Assembly: GCF_037975245.1 (NCBI RefSeq)
Contig: NC_092563.1
Location: 2,321,001 to 2,385,000, forward strand
DNA: 64,000 nucleotides
DNA from: Apostichopus japonicus
Taxonomy: Eukaryota; Echinodermata; Holothuroidea; Aspidochirotida; Stichopodidae
Reading direction: 5' to 3'
Position numbers and translations under genes: made by a program. Below, piece by piece: positions 23,618-34,830 of this stretch (positions within the stretch are counted from its first letter, which is position 1; each line of letters begins with the position of its first letter). The notes beneath the pieces were generated by a model, which had not been told where the DNA came from, did not search any database, and worked only from the letters and a program-made list of their open reading frames with translations.

Positions 23618-24777
23618 TAGTGTTTACATGGGTCCAAAAATCGGGAACTGAGTACCCGAGAGCCGTTACCCGTCGGGTATCCGTGTAACCGGGATCACGA
23701 TTTTCAAGAAATTACATATTGGATGCTATAATATATGAATTTTATTCTCTACTGACAATGTTTTCATGTTCAAATACGTAGGTGTAAGATAAGGTATAAA
23801 ACCTTCCTCAATAATTTCTATTTGCTTTTGTTTCTTTCATTAACTTGTTAATAACTCCATATAATTAACATTACTACTAATATCGCATTGCCGCCGCTGC
23901 TTATGCTTGCTCTCCACGCCTATTGGATCAGACCATATAAATATCCAACTTAGCTCTTAAACAATTGTTACTACTACTATCTATTATGCAGGCCCAGGGT
24001 TCGCATTAGCCGCGATATTGCGCGATTCGCGCAATTTAATCGCATTTGGAAAAAACAATTAGTAAAAAGCCACTTGCGATTATTATTTTTTAGTTATCCC
24101 GTCTATAATCCATAAACATCTTGTAAAATTCCTTGTCAGCCTTTCCTTCTATGAAATAAACGAATGAATAAATAATAATTTCTTCCACATGGTAGCTAAC
24201 ACCACACTAAGTCAATGAGAAATCTAGCTAAGGCTAACCATGTTTATTCCCTGAAATTGTGACGCAGTTATAAGATATCCATGGAATACTTTCTTTATTG
24301 CTGTTACGTTCAACCACCTGGTTGCCTAACACCACACTAAGTCAATGGGGTAATCTAGCCTAGCCATCTGTTTATTAGCTGAAATTGTGACGCAGTTATA
24401 ACATATCCATGGAATACTTTGGTTATTGCTGTTATCTTCGACCACATGGTAGCCTAACACCACACTAAGTCAATTGGAAATCTGCCTAACCATCGGTTTG
24501 CAAATTTAAAAAAAAATCACACTTTGCGTAGGATTCGGGTAATAAATTAGGAACTGGGTAGTATTGCGTCGGGCGGTTACCTTCGTTATTGCTGTTATCT
24601 TCGACCACATGGTAGCCTAACACCACACTAAGTCAATGGGAAATCTGCCTAACCGTCGGTTTGCCAAATTTTTTTTTTTAAATCACACTTTGCGTAGGAT
24701 TCGTGTAATAAATTAGGAACCGGATAGTATCGCGTCGGGTGGGTACCCGGGTACCTGGATAACCCGTGCAAACACTA
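23618..24777. mobile_element. Non-autonomous hAT-like DNA transposon, 1160 bp
   Basis: Left end TAGTGTTTACATGGGT at 23618; the right end, read inverted, is TAGTGTTTGCACGGGT ending at 24777 (14 of 16 match). An 8-bp duplication ATATATAG lies directly outside both ends (23610-23617 and 24778-24785). The 8-bp target duplication and TAG-type termini with GGGTACCCG-rich subterminal DNA are hAT-superfamily features. No transposase frame is present. The interior has about four imperfect tandem copies sharing CCTAACACCACACTAAGTCA (from about 24184). It lies in the presumed 5' UTR intron of the palmitoyltransferase gene. Confidence 0.85.
24184..24740. repeat. Internal tandem repeat of the hAT-like element, about 4 copies
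   Basis: Copies of roughly 125-160 bp begin near 24184, 24323, 24450 and 24613, each with CCTAACACCACACTAAGTCA or a close variant (first copy GCTAAC). The first three also share TTATTGCTGTTA and GACCACATGG-type words; the last two share AATCACACTTTGCGTAGGAT. These last two carry GGAACnGGnTAGTAT next to GCGTCGGG, a piece of the right end, so the right subterminus was duplicated. Confidence 0.75.
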
Positions 24778-24920
24778 ATATATAGTCATAGTTATATCAT
24801 ATATAGTCATATATATATTTTGTTATATATACGTATGTATAACATATTGCTCATCTTTGGTGGCAGACATAGTATATCTGACATTTTTCAATGGTGTTCT
24901 CTCTCTTTTTACATCTATAG

Positions 24921-25119
24921 GTTCAAAGTGGAACACACAGATATGACTCCTTCCCAAGGACATGGGCTCCGATTGGAGCCACTACATAAGAAAGGACAGT
25001 CTAAAACTGAAGACGACCTTGAAAAACAGGTGTCACGCCTCTCTGAATCCAACAACAAGTGCTGCAGATGTTGTGGTTTGACTCGTTCCTTAGGCATACA
25101 TCAGGCGTGGTTCATCCAG
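24921..25119 (+). CDS. ZDHHC7: ZDHHC coding exon 1 with 22 bp of 5' UTR
   Basis: Acceptor CATCTATAG ends at 24920. The start chosen is ATG at 24943, giving 59 codons ([18 protein letters not shown] onwards) with a short Cys-rich CCRCCGL before WFIQ, then donor GTAACT. The upstream open frame in the ORF is TA-repeat DNA before the acceptor, and is not coding. The presence of an acceptor implies a further 5' UTR exon upstream. Confidence 0.87.
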
Positions 25120-28100
25120 GTAACTAATGCACCCACACAACCTTACCCCTCTTCCCCTCCCCACCCTCCTCCCCCACCCCTTCCTCAATTGGATTGGTTA
25201 GTCAGATGAGAGACCACTTTACTGATCAGTCACTGTACTATAGATGTCAGTCGTTTTCTGCACTCAGGGGTGCATCATTGTGAGTCAATTCCTACACTCA
25301 AGAAGGTTGATAGACATGGTTTGCTGCAGCTGATTCTGCTAGGAACACAAACACTCTCCAAACAGGTTGTTTCAATGTATAGCTGTTGAGCTTTCAACTT
25401 TAAAACATTTGAGCCATTTCTGTTGTTTGTAAATATGCAACAGTGAAGGTGGGCTCATTTTGTGCATCAAGGTATGTATATTGTTGGTCAATTTTGTGTG
25501 TTATGTGTGTTGAAACCAGGCATATTGTGCGTCAGTTGTTTTGGTGACCAACAAAGGGGGCAATGACCATGCTGAGAGAAGTTGGGGTTATTAGGTCTTA
25601 TCAAAGTAGATCTCAAAATCCAACAACCTCCTACAACTTTCCCAATTTCCAAAATATAAGGGACGAAAAAATTCAACATCCAAGGTGTGTTAATATTAAT
25701 AGTGTTTATAGCCAAACTCTTGTATTCTGTACTCTTTCTTACAGGATCCCTGCGGCATTATATGTGCAGTCCTTACATATGCGCTCCTTTTCTATGGTGT
25801 TATAGTAACTGACGCAGTGCTTTTGTATCCCATCGGATGGGATGTCTATTCAACGATAAATGGATTCATATTTAACAGCCTCGGTTTCCTCGCCTTCATA
25901 TCCCACATCAAAGCCATGATGAACGATCCAGTAAGTAAACTTCTAGCATAAATCTCTCTGTTTGCATTTTATCTGACTACATGTTGCCGAATCACACTCT
26001 TAGCGTGTGGACCCCTTGCTGTTGCTGCTATATGAGAAATTAAAAACAACCTGAGCTGTATGTTCAGGTTAATTTACATCTTGTAGAAGTATTTTTAAAG
26101 AGAAGCCAACATGATATGCTTTGTTTCAACTCTTGATATGTGGTTATAATGTGTAAAAGTTAGGGAAATACAAGGAGGAGGCCACCAGAAACCTGTTTTA
26201 AATGCCTTTTGAGGGTAAAGTTCTTAAATTCTGTAAAAATCATATGGAAGGGGTTCTCAATTTATTTTCAGCAAAGGCCAGAGAGAAATATTTGATAGTA
26301 GCCAAATGGCCACAGAGAAATGAAATCCTCACTATACCTAGATTTAGCAATATGCAGATTAGGCAGGTGAGGGTACTGAAGGGCCTATGTATCTGATTAG
26401 TACAGAATTGTGGGCCAGTTCATTTTGCAAAATGGCCAGAAATCTTTTCAATGGCCCACCTGTTGAAATTCCCTTCCCAGTAGGGAGAACGTTTAAATAG
26501 AACCTGTAGCTACTAATACAAGCTGTTATATATTGAGTGTAATATGTCAACCTTTAGTTTATCATATAGTGTCCCATGATATTGAAGCCGAGTTGTTACC
26601 TAGCAACCGATGCTGGAAATGACATTTTGAGGCAGCCCTGATTCTATTCATAAAGTTTACCTTTGGAATAAAGTGAAAGACAAATTTTTTAAATATAGGA
26701 TTTTTTTTTTAAAAACTACCTGTCATCCACATGTTCTTTTAGGGGCAACTTCTTCCATACCTCTGGCTGGAATTTGTGTTTTTCTTCTATCATTGCAGGG
26801 AGCAATTCCTTTAGGTAACGCCACCCGAGACCAGCTTGGAAATTTGGGACTGAAAGTAGGTCAGGTGGTTTATAGGTGTCCTAAATGTGTGTGCATTAAA
26901 CCAGAAAGAACTCATCACTGCAGTGTGTGTAAAAGATGTATAAGGTAAGAGAGTTAAGGTCGGGGGTAATTACGGAGTCTTTGTGCAATGGCCAGCATTA
27001 AAACGAGCAAGAAATTCACACTCAATGCTTTCACCAGATGGGTGTTGGGGGGTTGGGGGCAATGAAACATACCTCACAGACGACATCAACAAAGTGTGTA
27101 TTTTGCATCCATTGTTGTATCCATTTAGTATTATCTAACATATTTCATTTCAAGTTCCAGGTCACACTCAGGGCTCATTGAGATGAGACCAAACAACAAC
27201 TGCAGCCCCCCCTCCCCCTCCCCATCCTTCTTAAACCCAACATGTTGTATAGTTTCTGTTTATACTGCAGTTAAGAAAACAGAGAAAATGACTATTCCAT
27301 AATTGAATGTCAACATTTTTTTTTTTCAAAATCAACTATGTCAAAATGCTATGAAGCAAGTTTGTTATAGTGATGCCACTGGAATTTGTTTTGTTTTGTT
27401 TGGCTACTGACCATAAACATACAATTAAGCTTAATGTTTTTTTTTCCCTTAACAGAAAAATGGATCACCATTGCCCTTGGGTGAATAACTGTGTTGGGGA
27501 ATTCAATCAAAAGTACTTTGTCTTATTCACAGTAAGTTGTTAATTTTCTTTATTTCCAATCATTCTTTTGAATGCATTGGTTACCAAGTATATTTACTGT
27601 GCATTGCTCTAATGAGTTCTTTGTTAACCTAGCTTACTAGTCTATGTATACTCACTTAATGCAATTAATACCCTTTTCCTTCTGTCACCCAACTTTAACT
27701 GCTCGTCCGTTCCGTTCTCACCGAGAATAATTTCCTTTTACATAACAATCCTTGGATACGTACATTATTAAAGAGTGATTGTGTATCGTGGCAGTTTCGA
27801 GAAATGCACTGTAAAAATTCCAGCTGTTTTGTTTACATATTTTTCGATGCTCTTTCTTTATGACTTTAATGTTCGTCTTCTTCCCTACTTTAAAGGAGAC
27901 ACAAATTCGACCATCATTGTAGATTGAAGTGATAGAGATAACTGTTATCAGCAACTTCTCCAAAGCAGCTAAGAAAAATCTGATTCCATTTCTGAGATAT
28001 CACAGACTTTCATGTTCCTTCACACACAAGGCAGATGACTTGATCAAGTCTAAATATGACATAATTGAGCCACATGTGCTTCCATTTTATAAGTATTTCT

Positions 28101-29222
28101 TTATTTATCACAATCTTTGTTTTCTGTATCAGAGACGGGTTTTGAAAATGCTGAATCTAAACTATTGAAGCGCTTAATATGAACGAATGATGGCATCGGT
28201 TTCAGTGTCAACACTGAAAACATGAAAAAAAAAGTGAAATGTGTTAGATCCTAATGGCACCACGACATCACCGATTTACAAAAAGATAGCTCCCAGACAC
28301 GACTAATTAAACTACAACATCTCACAAAATGTAGCGAGATATTTCCTAGCTGTTTTTTTTTAGGGGGGGGGTTAGTTGTTTGTCAAAAAGATATGTTATT
28401 ACCCAAAGATGATGAGTGGGTTTCTGTCCCGTTTAATTTGCTTCTTATTATCAGTCGATTATTGTTTTATTGTGACTTCTTACACATCAGACGACGTTTT
28501 GTAATTTTTTTTTTCCACAACTGTTGGTTGTTCTTCTAGTTATCACTTATCATCAGCCAGGCAGAAAGAATATAACCAGCTAACCCTTACATGTTATTAT
28601 ATTCTATATCTTTGTTGCAGCTATACATTGCCTTAGTCTCAATACACAGTCTTATTATGCTTCTTGTACACTTTGTCAGCTGTGTTGGAACAGAATGGGG
28701 AGGTAAGTTTGTACCACTGATGTATCAACCATTAATTAAAAACTGACCCATTTCTGTGAGGTGTTGTTACTTATGTAGTGCTGTTGTCTGATGATCGCTC
28801 AGTGCGTGACACTCTGAGTAACAACTACTAGTGTTCCACTAGTCTAAACTAATCCTCATATATGTGTATGTATATAATTGAAAACGTAATGAGTTGAAAA
28901 ATCAAGAACAGTGAAAAAACTTCCAGCCTCCACTGGGATCTCGAACCCGGGCCCCCCGCTTTATATACGGACACCCTAACCACTAGGCTATGGACGCTGA
29001 TTGTATGTCCAGAGGTTCGAAACTGGTAATGAAGGTCGTAATTCCACTGTAGGTGTTTGTCACCTGTATCGAACAATACTAGTTCTGTTTTGGCGACATT
29101 TTTGCCTTACTCTAGAGATCAAACATGATTCTAACCAACTCGAAGTCAACAGACTTTTGTTAATGAAATGGAGGTAAATGACAAAGGCAATTGAAAACTT
29201 AATGAGTTGAAAAAAAAATGTG

Positions 29223-29268
<46 letters not shown>

Positions 29269-30053
29269 ATATTTGTAACCAATCGTTTGTTCATCATAAA
29301 CAGTATCCTCATTATCCTGTATTGTTCGTATTTTTCTTCTTTCCTCTTCTTCAGGTAGCTGCGCCCATTTCTCTTTGCCAGTTACAGTTATATTTATGAT
29401 GACCCTAACAATGGAAGGCCTTCTATTTTCACTTTTTACTCTCATCATGTTTTGCACACAAGTCCATGCAATCTGCACGGACGAAACGGTAAGTTCACAT
29501 TTTGAAATCCAAAAGGTCACGATAATCAGGAAGGTCTCTGAAGTTTAACTTTCTAGTCTTGGTTCGATGATTGAATATGGTCACAGACTTTGCTTCCTGG
29601 ATGTCCAAAAATGAAAGAATACAAAAAGGCAATCTTGTAAGTACACTGAAGATGACAGGGTCAACGTTTGGCTATTTTACAAAGGTAACATTTTGTGGAA
29701 TTGCAAGTGAGGTTTGAAAATCAGTTCGTCAGTGATAAAATTTAGGTATGAAATACCAGCCACCAAAGTTGGCTGAAGTTGAATAATTTAAAATAGAAGT
29801 CTTTTTGGGCCCTTTCATCTTATTGTTTAATATGCGAGCATTCTGTTTGTTGATGATAACGGTTTCAATGTTGATCGTTCTTATCAAGGGCATCGAACAA
29901 CTGAAACGAGAACAACCAACCTGGAGCAAGAAGACAAGATGTCTTTCCATGAAGTCTGTCTTTGGAAGTAAGATGAATCTGTCGTGGTTGAATCCATTCG
30001 TGAAACCTGACGTAGGAAGCGGGAAGGATCTCAGATATATGTACAGTGTTTGA
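24943..30053 (+). CDS. ZDHHC7: DHHC palmitoyltransferase, ZDHHC3/ZDHHC7 type, complete (321 aa)
   Basis: Protein S-acyltransferases of this group sit in Golgi membranes and transfer palmitate to cysteines of client proteins through a DHHC cysteine. Seven coding exons join in phase: 24943-25119, 25745-25930, 26799-26944, 27456-27531, 28621-28702, 29355-29488 and 29889-30053. The 321-aa product has four hydrophobic segments (about 62-86, 98-117, 190-217, 232-261). Its Cys-rich domain runs from about 148 ([21 protein letters not shown]), and the DHHC is at 173-176 with catalytic Cys176 ([18 protein letters not shown]). The conserved KREQPTW and MKSVFG blocks and a PaCCT-like LNPFV follow. The C-terminus YSV resembles the short PDZ-ligand end of vertebrate ZDHHC7 (308 aa). 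A single invertebrate gene probably corresponds to vertebrate ZDHHC3 plus ZDHHC7. Confidence 0.94.
25745..25930 (+). CDS. ZDHHC7: ZDHHC coding exon 2 (TM1 and TM2)
   Basis: 62 codons between CTTACAG and [24 protein letters not shown] begins the first membrane helix and [17 protein letters not shown] is the second, ending in the conserved NDP before the Cys-rich domain. Aligns residue by residue with vertebrate ZDHHC7. Confidence 0.94.
26799..26944 (+). CDS. ZDHHC7: ZDHHC coding exon 3 (Cys-rich domain)
   Basis: Acceptor CATTGCAG, donor GTAAGA. Begins [19 protein letters not shown] and contains [20 protein letters not shown], the zinc-binding part of the DHHC domain. Ends with two bases of an Arg codon completed in exon 4. 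Confidence 0.95.
27456..27531 (+). CDS. ZDHHC7: ZDHHC coding exon 4 (DHHC active site)
   Basis: Acceptor CTTAACAG, donor GTAAGT. Encodes [20 protein letters not shown] and FVLFT, with the catalytic DHHC motif and the start of TM3. 76 bp, phase fits exons 3 and 5. Confidence 0.96.
28621..28702 (+). CDS. ZDHHC7: ZDHHC coding exon 5 (TM3)
   Basis: Acceptor TTGTTGCAG, donor GTAAGT. 27 codons [18 protein letters not shown] to EWG, then one base of a Gly codon shared with exon 6. The hydrophobic segment and SCV end match ZDHHC3/7. Confidence 0.94.
28879..29150 (-). mobile_element. SINE-like dispersed repeat, family 1, copy 2 (tRNA-like part)
   Basis: Inverted copy of the 22575-22810 repeat, in ZDHHC intron 5. 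Read on minus, TAGCCTAGTGGTTAGGGTGT (A-box-like) is followed about 35 bp later by GGGTTCGAGATCCC (B-box-like), the spacing of a tRNA gene. The word TTGAAAACnTAATGAGTTGAAAA occurs at both flanks (about 28878 and 29191), which may be a target duplication or a family tail. Confidence 0.72.
29228..29270. repeat. (TA)n microsatellite
   Basis: About 20 TA units in ZDHHC intron 5, some 85 bp before exon 6. Simple sequence only. Confidence 0.95.
29355..29488 (+). CDS. ZDHHC7: ZDHHC coding exon 6 (TM4)
   Basis: Acceptor CTTCTTCAG, donor GTAAGT. Encodes [20 protein letters not shown] and [20 protein letters not shown], then TDET, the DHHC-family segment equivalent to NDET of vertebrate ZDHHC7. Confidence 0.94.
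29889..30053 (+). CDS. ZDHHC7: ZDHHC coding exon 7 (C-terminal tail, stop)
   Basis: Acceptor TTATCAAG. 54 codons [18 protein letters not shown] to RYMYSV, stop TGA at 30051-30053. Contains the PaCCT-like WLNPFV. The same frame is open upstream through the intron, so the ATG at 29805 is not a start. Confidence 0.92.
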   Translation, partial: GIEQLKREQPTWSKKTRCLSMKSVFGSKMNLSWLNPFVKPDVGSGKDLRYMYSV

Positions 30054-30174
30054 TGCCGAGTGTACTAACAGAGAGAGCGTGCTACCATTGGAGAGACCTT
30101 TACCTGTTTATGTATTTATTGAGACCCCAAGTTTCCAGAAGTCTAAGAAAGTGTTGATGGATCAAGGCTGCAAT

Positions 30175-30695
30175 GTGAGGTGACTTAAAACTGATGGACG
30201 GTGGTTCAACAATGATGGTTGAAGGATCAACACTGGTAGTTGATGGATCAACAATGATGGCTAATGGATCAACACCAATATTAGTGGATCAACACTGATG
30301 GCCGATGGATCAACACTGATGGTTGATGGATCAACACTGGTGGTTGAAGGTTCAACACTGATGGCTAATGGATCAACACCAATGTTAATGGATCAACACT
30401 GATGGTCGATGGTTCAACACTGATGGTTGATGGATCAACACTGGTGGTTGATGGATCAACACTGATTTCTAATTGATCAACACCAATGTTAATGGATCAA
30501 CACTGATGGCCGATGGATCAACACTGATGTCTAATTGATCAACACCAATGTTAATGGATCAACACTGATGGTTGATGGATCAACACTGCCGCCGATGGAT
30601 CACCACCGACAGTTGATGAATCAACACTGCCGCTGATGGATCAACACCGAGGGTTGATGGATCAACACCAATGTTAATGGATCAACACTGCTCTA
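30175..30695. repeat. Minisatellite GATGGATCAACACTGATGGTT in the ZDHHC 3' region
   Basis: About 520 bp of 18-21 bp units of the type GATGGTTGATGGATCAACACT with variants (CAACACCAATGTTAATGGAT). It starts about 120 bp after the ZDHHC stop codon, so it probably lies in the 3' UTR. The plus strand is stop-rich in places, and no protein is supported. Confidence 0.92.
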
Positions 30696-33600
30696 CTCCA
30701 GATGCAACATATGAGCTTTTAGTAATTGAATCTCTTCAAGAGACTAAAAAACAAAACAAAAAGTAACATCACTAGATGGTATCATAGCTCACTGAAAACT
30801 TCCCTACTAGGTTTATATCAGCTATGAAAGTTGATACTTAGATGTAGTCAGAAATCTATGGGTGAGATGCCAGGAGATTACTCCATCCTCTCAAACAATG
30901 CTTTCGAGGTTTGTTTTGAAGTTGTTCAAACTTTGCAGCTATTTTGGGATACTTATTGATATTTGTTTCAGTATCATATGGTCCCTTCATAGCAGCTGGT
31001 TGCCTTTAAATTTAGAAGTGCTCAAGAAAAAACCCAGCCTGCATATCTTAAGATGTGACGGTCATCAATTGAACCCCAGCGAATTTTGCTGTTGTAGTGT
31101 ATCACTTCACACAGGATTACAGTACATCTTGTGTGTGGAATGGTTTCACTAAAGCTAGCTTATACAACTCCTAAAACATCATCAGTAAATGAATTTGGCA
31201 TTTATCTCTCTGTTTAGTTTGATGCAATTCACAAATCACAATAGAAAACTAATAGAAACCAATAAGAAAGTATCTTTAGTCTGGTTGAATCATGTCTGAA
31301 TGTTAAGTATTTCCTTGTTACTCATCAATGTAGATCGACAATGCACCTTTCAATAGCTCGCTTGGCTTTCGGTATAGTTACTAGGAATTTATGTAAATGT
31401 CTTTATACAAAAGTATAAGATATAAAACTGAAAACAAAGATGCAAAATGCACCTTGATCCGATTCCCAGCATCATCATCATAACCTATTTCCAGGTTTGA
31501 GAGATATGACATATTAAAAAGTATCATTTTTCTTTTGATGAGATAATGTGCAATACTATGTGATGCCATGAAAGGACCACACCCATAACTGACTGTCCCT
31601 CCCCCTTCCCTCACCCAGCCCCTTTAAAAGAAAACATGATTCTATAACCTTACAAAATAAATTATCTTTCTGAAGGGATTTTATGTCAGTAGTAGGTACT
31701 GATCATGTAAACCTCTTTGAAATCCAGTTGTAAGCGATTGATTAAAACTGATTTGAATTTGTAATTATTCTGATTGTACGAGTCATAACAAAAAGGGAGA
31801 CAAACAAAGACAGCTTGATGTATTTATCCATGTGGGACATCACATATTTAAATTACAAATTGGTGCTTTCTGAAGTAAAATGAATCATTTCATAATTCTA
31901 TTTGTTTTACAACAATTGAGCAAGTGCACAATGTATGAAGATGGAAGAATTGGACCAATACATTTAATTTTTACTTGCTATGAATAATGTATCCTTTGAT
32001 ATGTTGTAACCCACAAAGTATAGACTTGCTATTAGTCCAAGTTGTATTTCCATACCACAGTTTTGTTTTAGAAATGTCCCTTAAACTTCTGACGGTCATC
32101 AATCCAAGTAACTGAACTGTTTAGTCTAACACACATCATGGTAAGGTCAGTTCTCAGATGCAACACAAATATCAAAGGGGAAAACAAGAGTTTTTATGGC
32201 TCCCTCAAGGCCCGGTTTACGATGCATTTCAAATTGGTCAAAACAAAAAAATGGTGATGAATGTCGTGCAAGGATCGTCTGTAGCCGATGTGAAGATAAA
32301 ACAACATGTTTTGGTTGAGTTATTAGATTTTATAAAAGGATGGATTAACATTATTAGTAATGTCTACTACACTGGAGAGCCCATTTCATCATGAATTAAT
32401 GTTAAAGGAGCTTTCCAGGGATGATCATATTTTATATTAGAAAATAATGAGAACTGGAGTAGCTACTGAAACAATTACTAGCACCCAAATGTTTCTTCTT
32501 CTGTATTCTTGGACTGACATATAAAGATTAAAACTCTCCTTAAAGGTGGACTGTGACATAGACATCAAGATTAAAGCTCTTCTTGAAGTCATCCTGTAAG
32601 CCTGAGAATTTTGTTATACTTTTTTAGCATTAGTTCTGTTTCCTCTGCAATATATGTTTCTTTCAGTTAGCTATCTCTATGATACAAAGGCGATGTTTAT
32701 TCATCTCTTTTTTTTTCCATACATTAGTTATGGTAATTTAAACATTTTCTGTCTGATTACCTTCAGTTGTTTAGTTTTATCAATCGTTTTGCATTCCAAA
32801 TTATTGTGATTAATGTCTTAGTTACTTTCTGATGTTTTTTTCAATTTTTATAATTTTTATATTTACTTTTGGCCGTTTTAAATAGTCGATGACATGGCAA
32901 AATGGTTTGTAACAGACATTTAGTGCCTGGTACCTTTGGTTATAACAATGAACTTAAATTGACATTGTTTTCTAGAAGTACTTTCTTCATTTGATTGTTA
33001 CTTTTTTAGTTTTATTTTGGGTTTGGTTGCCTAGGGAACATGACCAATATATTTAGCCTTCTTTACGTTTTTTATATCCATACAGGAGCTCAAATTTTAT
33101 TGTTTCCCCATAATCATTGATTTCCAGCCATTTTAATTATTCTCCATGGTGGTGGTTGGAGGCATAAATCATGTCTCCCATTTAATATCCAAATTAAAAG
33201 GATAAAACATAAATAGATTTTTTTTTTTATGTTGGTAGAGACTAAAGTTATGATCCTGAGAACCTGGAGACAATACGTGTTTGAAAAAAATTTTATTTTT
33301 TTTATATTGTTATATATATATTGTTGAAGGTGTTTTCCCAAAGTATATACTTCTCAGAAAAACAACATCCTCAAAGTCTATTTCCTGACAAACAGCTTCA
33401 TTTGGCACAAAAAAAGATCATTACAAAAATATGCCTTTAAAGCAGGAATGTGTCAATATATATTCTTGGGAAGAAAAAAAAAATCCAACAATTTACTTCT
33501 CAGAAAAGAAAGGCATCATTGAAATGTTTAGTTGTGAACTAAGACACGACAACATTTTATTATATATAATTTGTTATTTTGTCATGGAACTAATGGGCTT

Positions 33601-34527
33601 TTCTGGCTTATAAACTTGGTTAATTGTTTGCTTAAGTTCTTGGATTTGGTTGATTTCCTGGTTGAAGATTCTAGTTATAATAACATATATAGATGAATGT
33701 CACATTTGACTGGATCCAGACTTCCATTATAATTTTCATGAATAATTTTTGTCTTGTCTCAAAAAAAGACATTTTAATTATGACACCAAAGTTTTATGGA
33801 CTATTTTCATCTTTTTTTTATTCTTTTCTTGGGGGAAAATTTAAGATGTAGTTACTACCTCATATTAAATATGAAAAGTAATGAAAATGTCATGTTGATA
33901 TAAGTCATATCGTAAAGTTACTTGGTGCTGGTTGTGGTGACAGTGAGGTGATACTCTTAGTTTTAACCACGAGTGCAAACAAAGAGAGGTTTTCCTTGGT
34001 GTACATTTCATGTCCATGTACTTTTGAATCATCACAGTAAACTCTGCCCAGTAAACATCCCAGTAAAAAACACTTAATTATTACTGGACTTTTATTCCTT
34101 CAGATTTGCTTATATTAATGTCCACTTTTTTGTACTGACTTAGGTAGAATTTGCATAAGTGCAGGAAGAGTTTATATATATGAATCCTGTTGATCATTTG
34201 TATATAAGAGACAAGAATTGATTCAGAGAAATACATTTGTATTCATAAAATGCTCCATTTTTTGTCATCCTGTATCATGGTCTAACATAAAAATATTTTT
34301 ATTGGCTAAAAAATTATATTAATCATGTTAACTCTTGGCAAAAAATATTTTGTAGATTATGTAAGAGAGAGCAAAAGAAAAATTGTTCAAGCTGAGCATT
34401 TAAAGTCTTGTATCAAGGCAAAGCTCTGCTCACAAGACTTCGCAACTTCCTTGACCCCTGGCGATAACTTGTGACACCCACACACCCCCAAGTGTGCACA
34501 ATGCAAACTGTGGATCTAGGGCACTAC
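30696..34527. other. Tail-to-tail interval, ZDHHC 3' side
   Basis: AT-rich DNA rich in T runs (U-rich if transcribed with ZDHHC). AATAAA-type signals on plus occur, for example near 31656, but the true poly(A) site cannot be chosen. No coding exon or RNA gene is seen; open frames here lack family features. Confidence 0.55.
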
Positions 34528-34824
34528 ATGTATGTATGTATGTATGTATGTATGTATGTATGTATGTATGTATGTATGTATGTATGTATGTATGTATGTA
34601 TGTATTTTAGATCCTCCTACAAGCAGGAACTCCCGAAGAAGCCATCATTGGCTTATCAAAGCATCAAGCTGACCGAAGTCAGTCTCTTAGATTAATATTT
34701 AACGTCCATGATTATGAATTGTCAACAACTCTGTAATTGGACGACATACATTAATCTTGGAGTGACTCGAACTCGGGACCTTATGATTGGAAGGCAACGG
34801 CGTTAACCACTGAGCTAACACTAC
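34528..34824 (-). mobile_element. SINE-like repeat, family 2, copy A (full length with ATGT/ACAT tail)
   Basis: Read on minus: a tRNA-like head with A box TTAGCTCAGTGGTTAACGC and B box GAGTTCGAGTCACTCC, a shared body (GACTTCGGTCAGCTT, GGCTTTGATAAGCCAATGA-type words, TTCCTGCTTGTAGGAGGATC), then a long (ACAT)n tail seen on plus as (ATGT)n at 34528-34605. Homologous to 39986-40247 and 41343-41556. Classic tRNA-derived SINE layout. Confidence 0.85.
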
Positions 34825-34830
34825 ATTGCA

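Larger units (their letters stand above)
20931..24920. promoter_or_regulatory. Head-to-head interval between RHPN and the ZDHHC gene
   Basis: The RHPN start codon (minus, 20930) and the first coding exon of the palmitoyltransferase (plus, 24921) face away from each other. The plus gene must have an upstream 5' UTR exon, because a clear acceptor (CATCTATAG) precedes 24921. A possible donor (GAA then GTAAGC, near 21899) is a candidate for its end. The promoters were not resolved: no convincing TATA box is seen. The interval also holds the 22073 inverted-repeat element, a SINE-like copy and the hAT-like element. Confidence 0.4.

Noticed and set aside
24766-24942. Upstream extension of the ZDHHC first exon to an earlier ATG
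   Set aside because: This part is TA-repeat DNA and pyrimidine tract before a clear acceptor at 24920, and has no family similarity.
28930-29010. Possible genuine tRNA gene on minus
   Set aside because: Homology with the 22.6-kb repeat extends over 200 bp beyond the tRNA-like part, and the B box has an inserted base (TTCGAGATCC).
29805-29888. Apparent in-frame N-terminal extension of ZDHHC exon 7
   Set aside because: The sequence upstream of the acceptor at 29888 is hydrophobic intron read-through; joining exon 6 in phase reproduces the known family order.
32158-32394. 78-codon plus frame in the ZDHHC-papain-like spacer
   Set aside because: AT-rich, no recognised motif and no convincing acceptor or promoter; could be chance.
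34741-34824. Possible genuine tRNA gene on minus
   Set aside because: It has A and B boxes, but the acceptor stem does not pair well and the same sequence continues into a shared SINE body with an ACAT tail.
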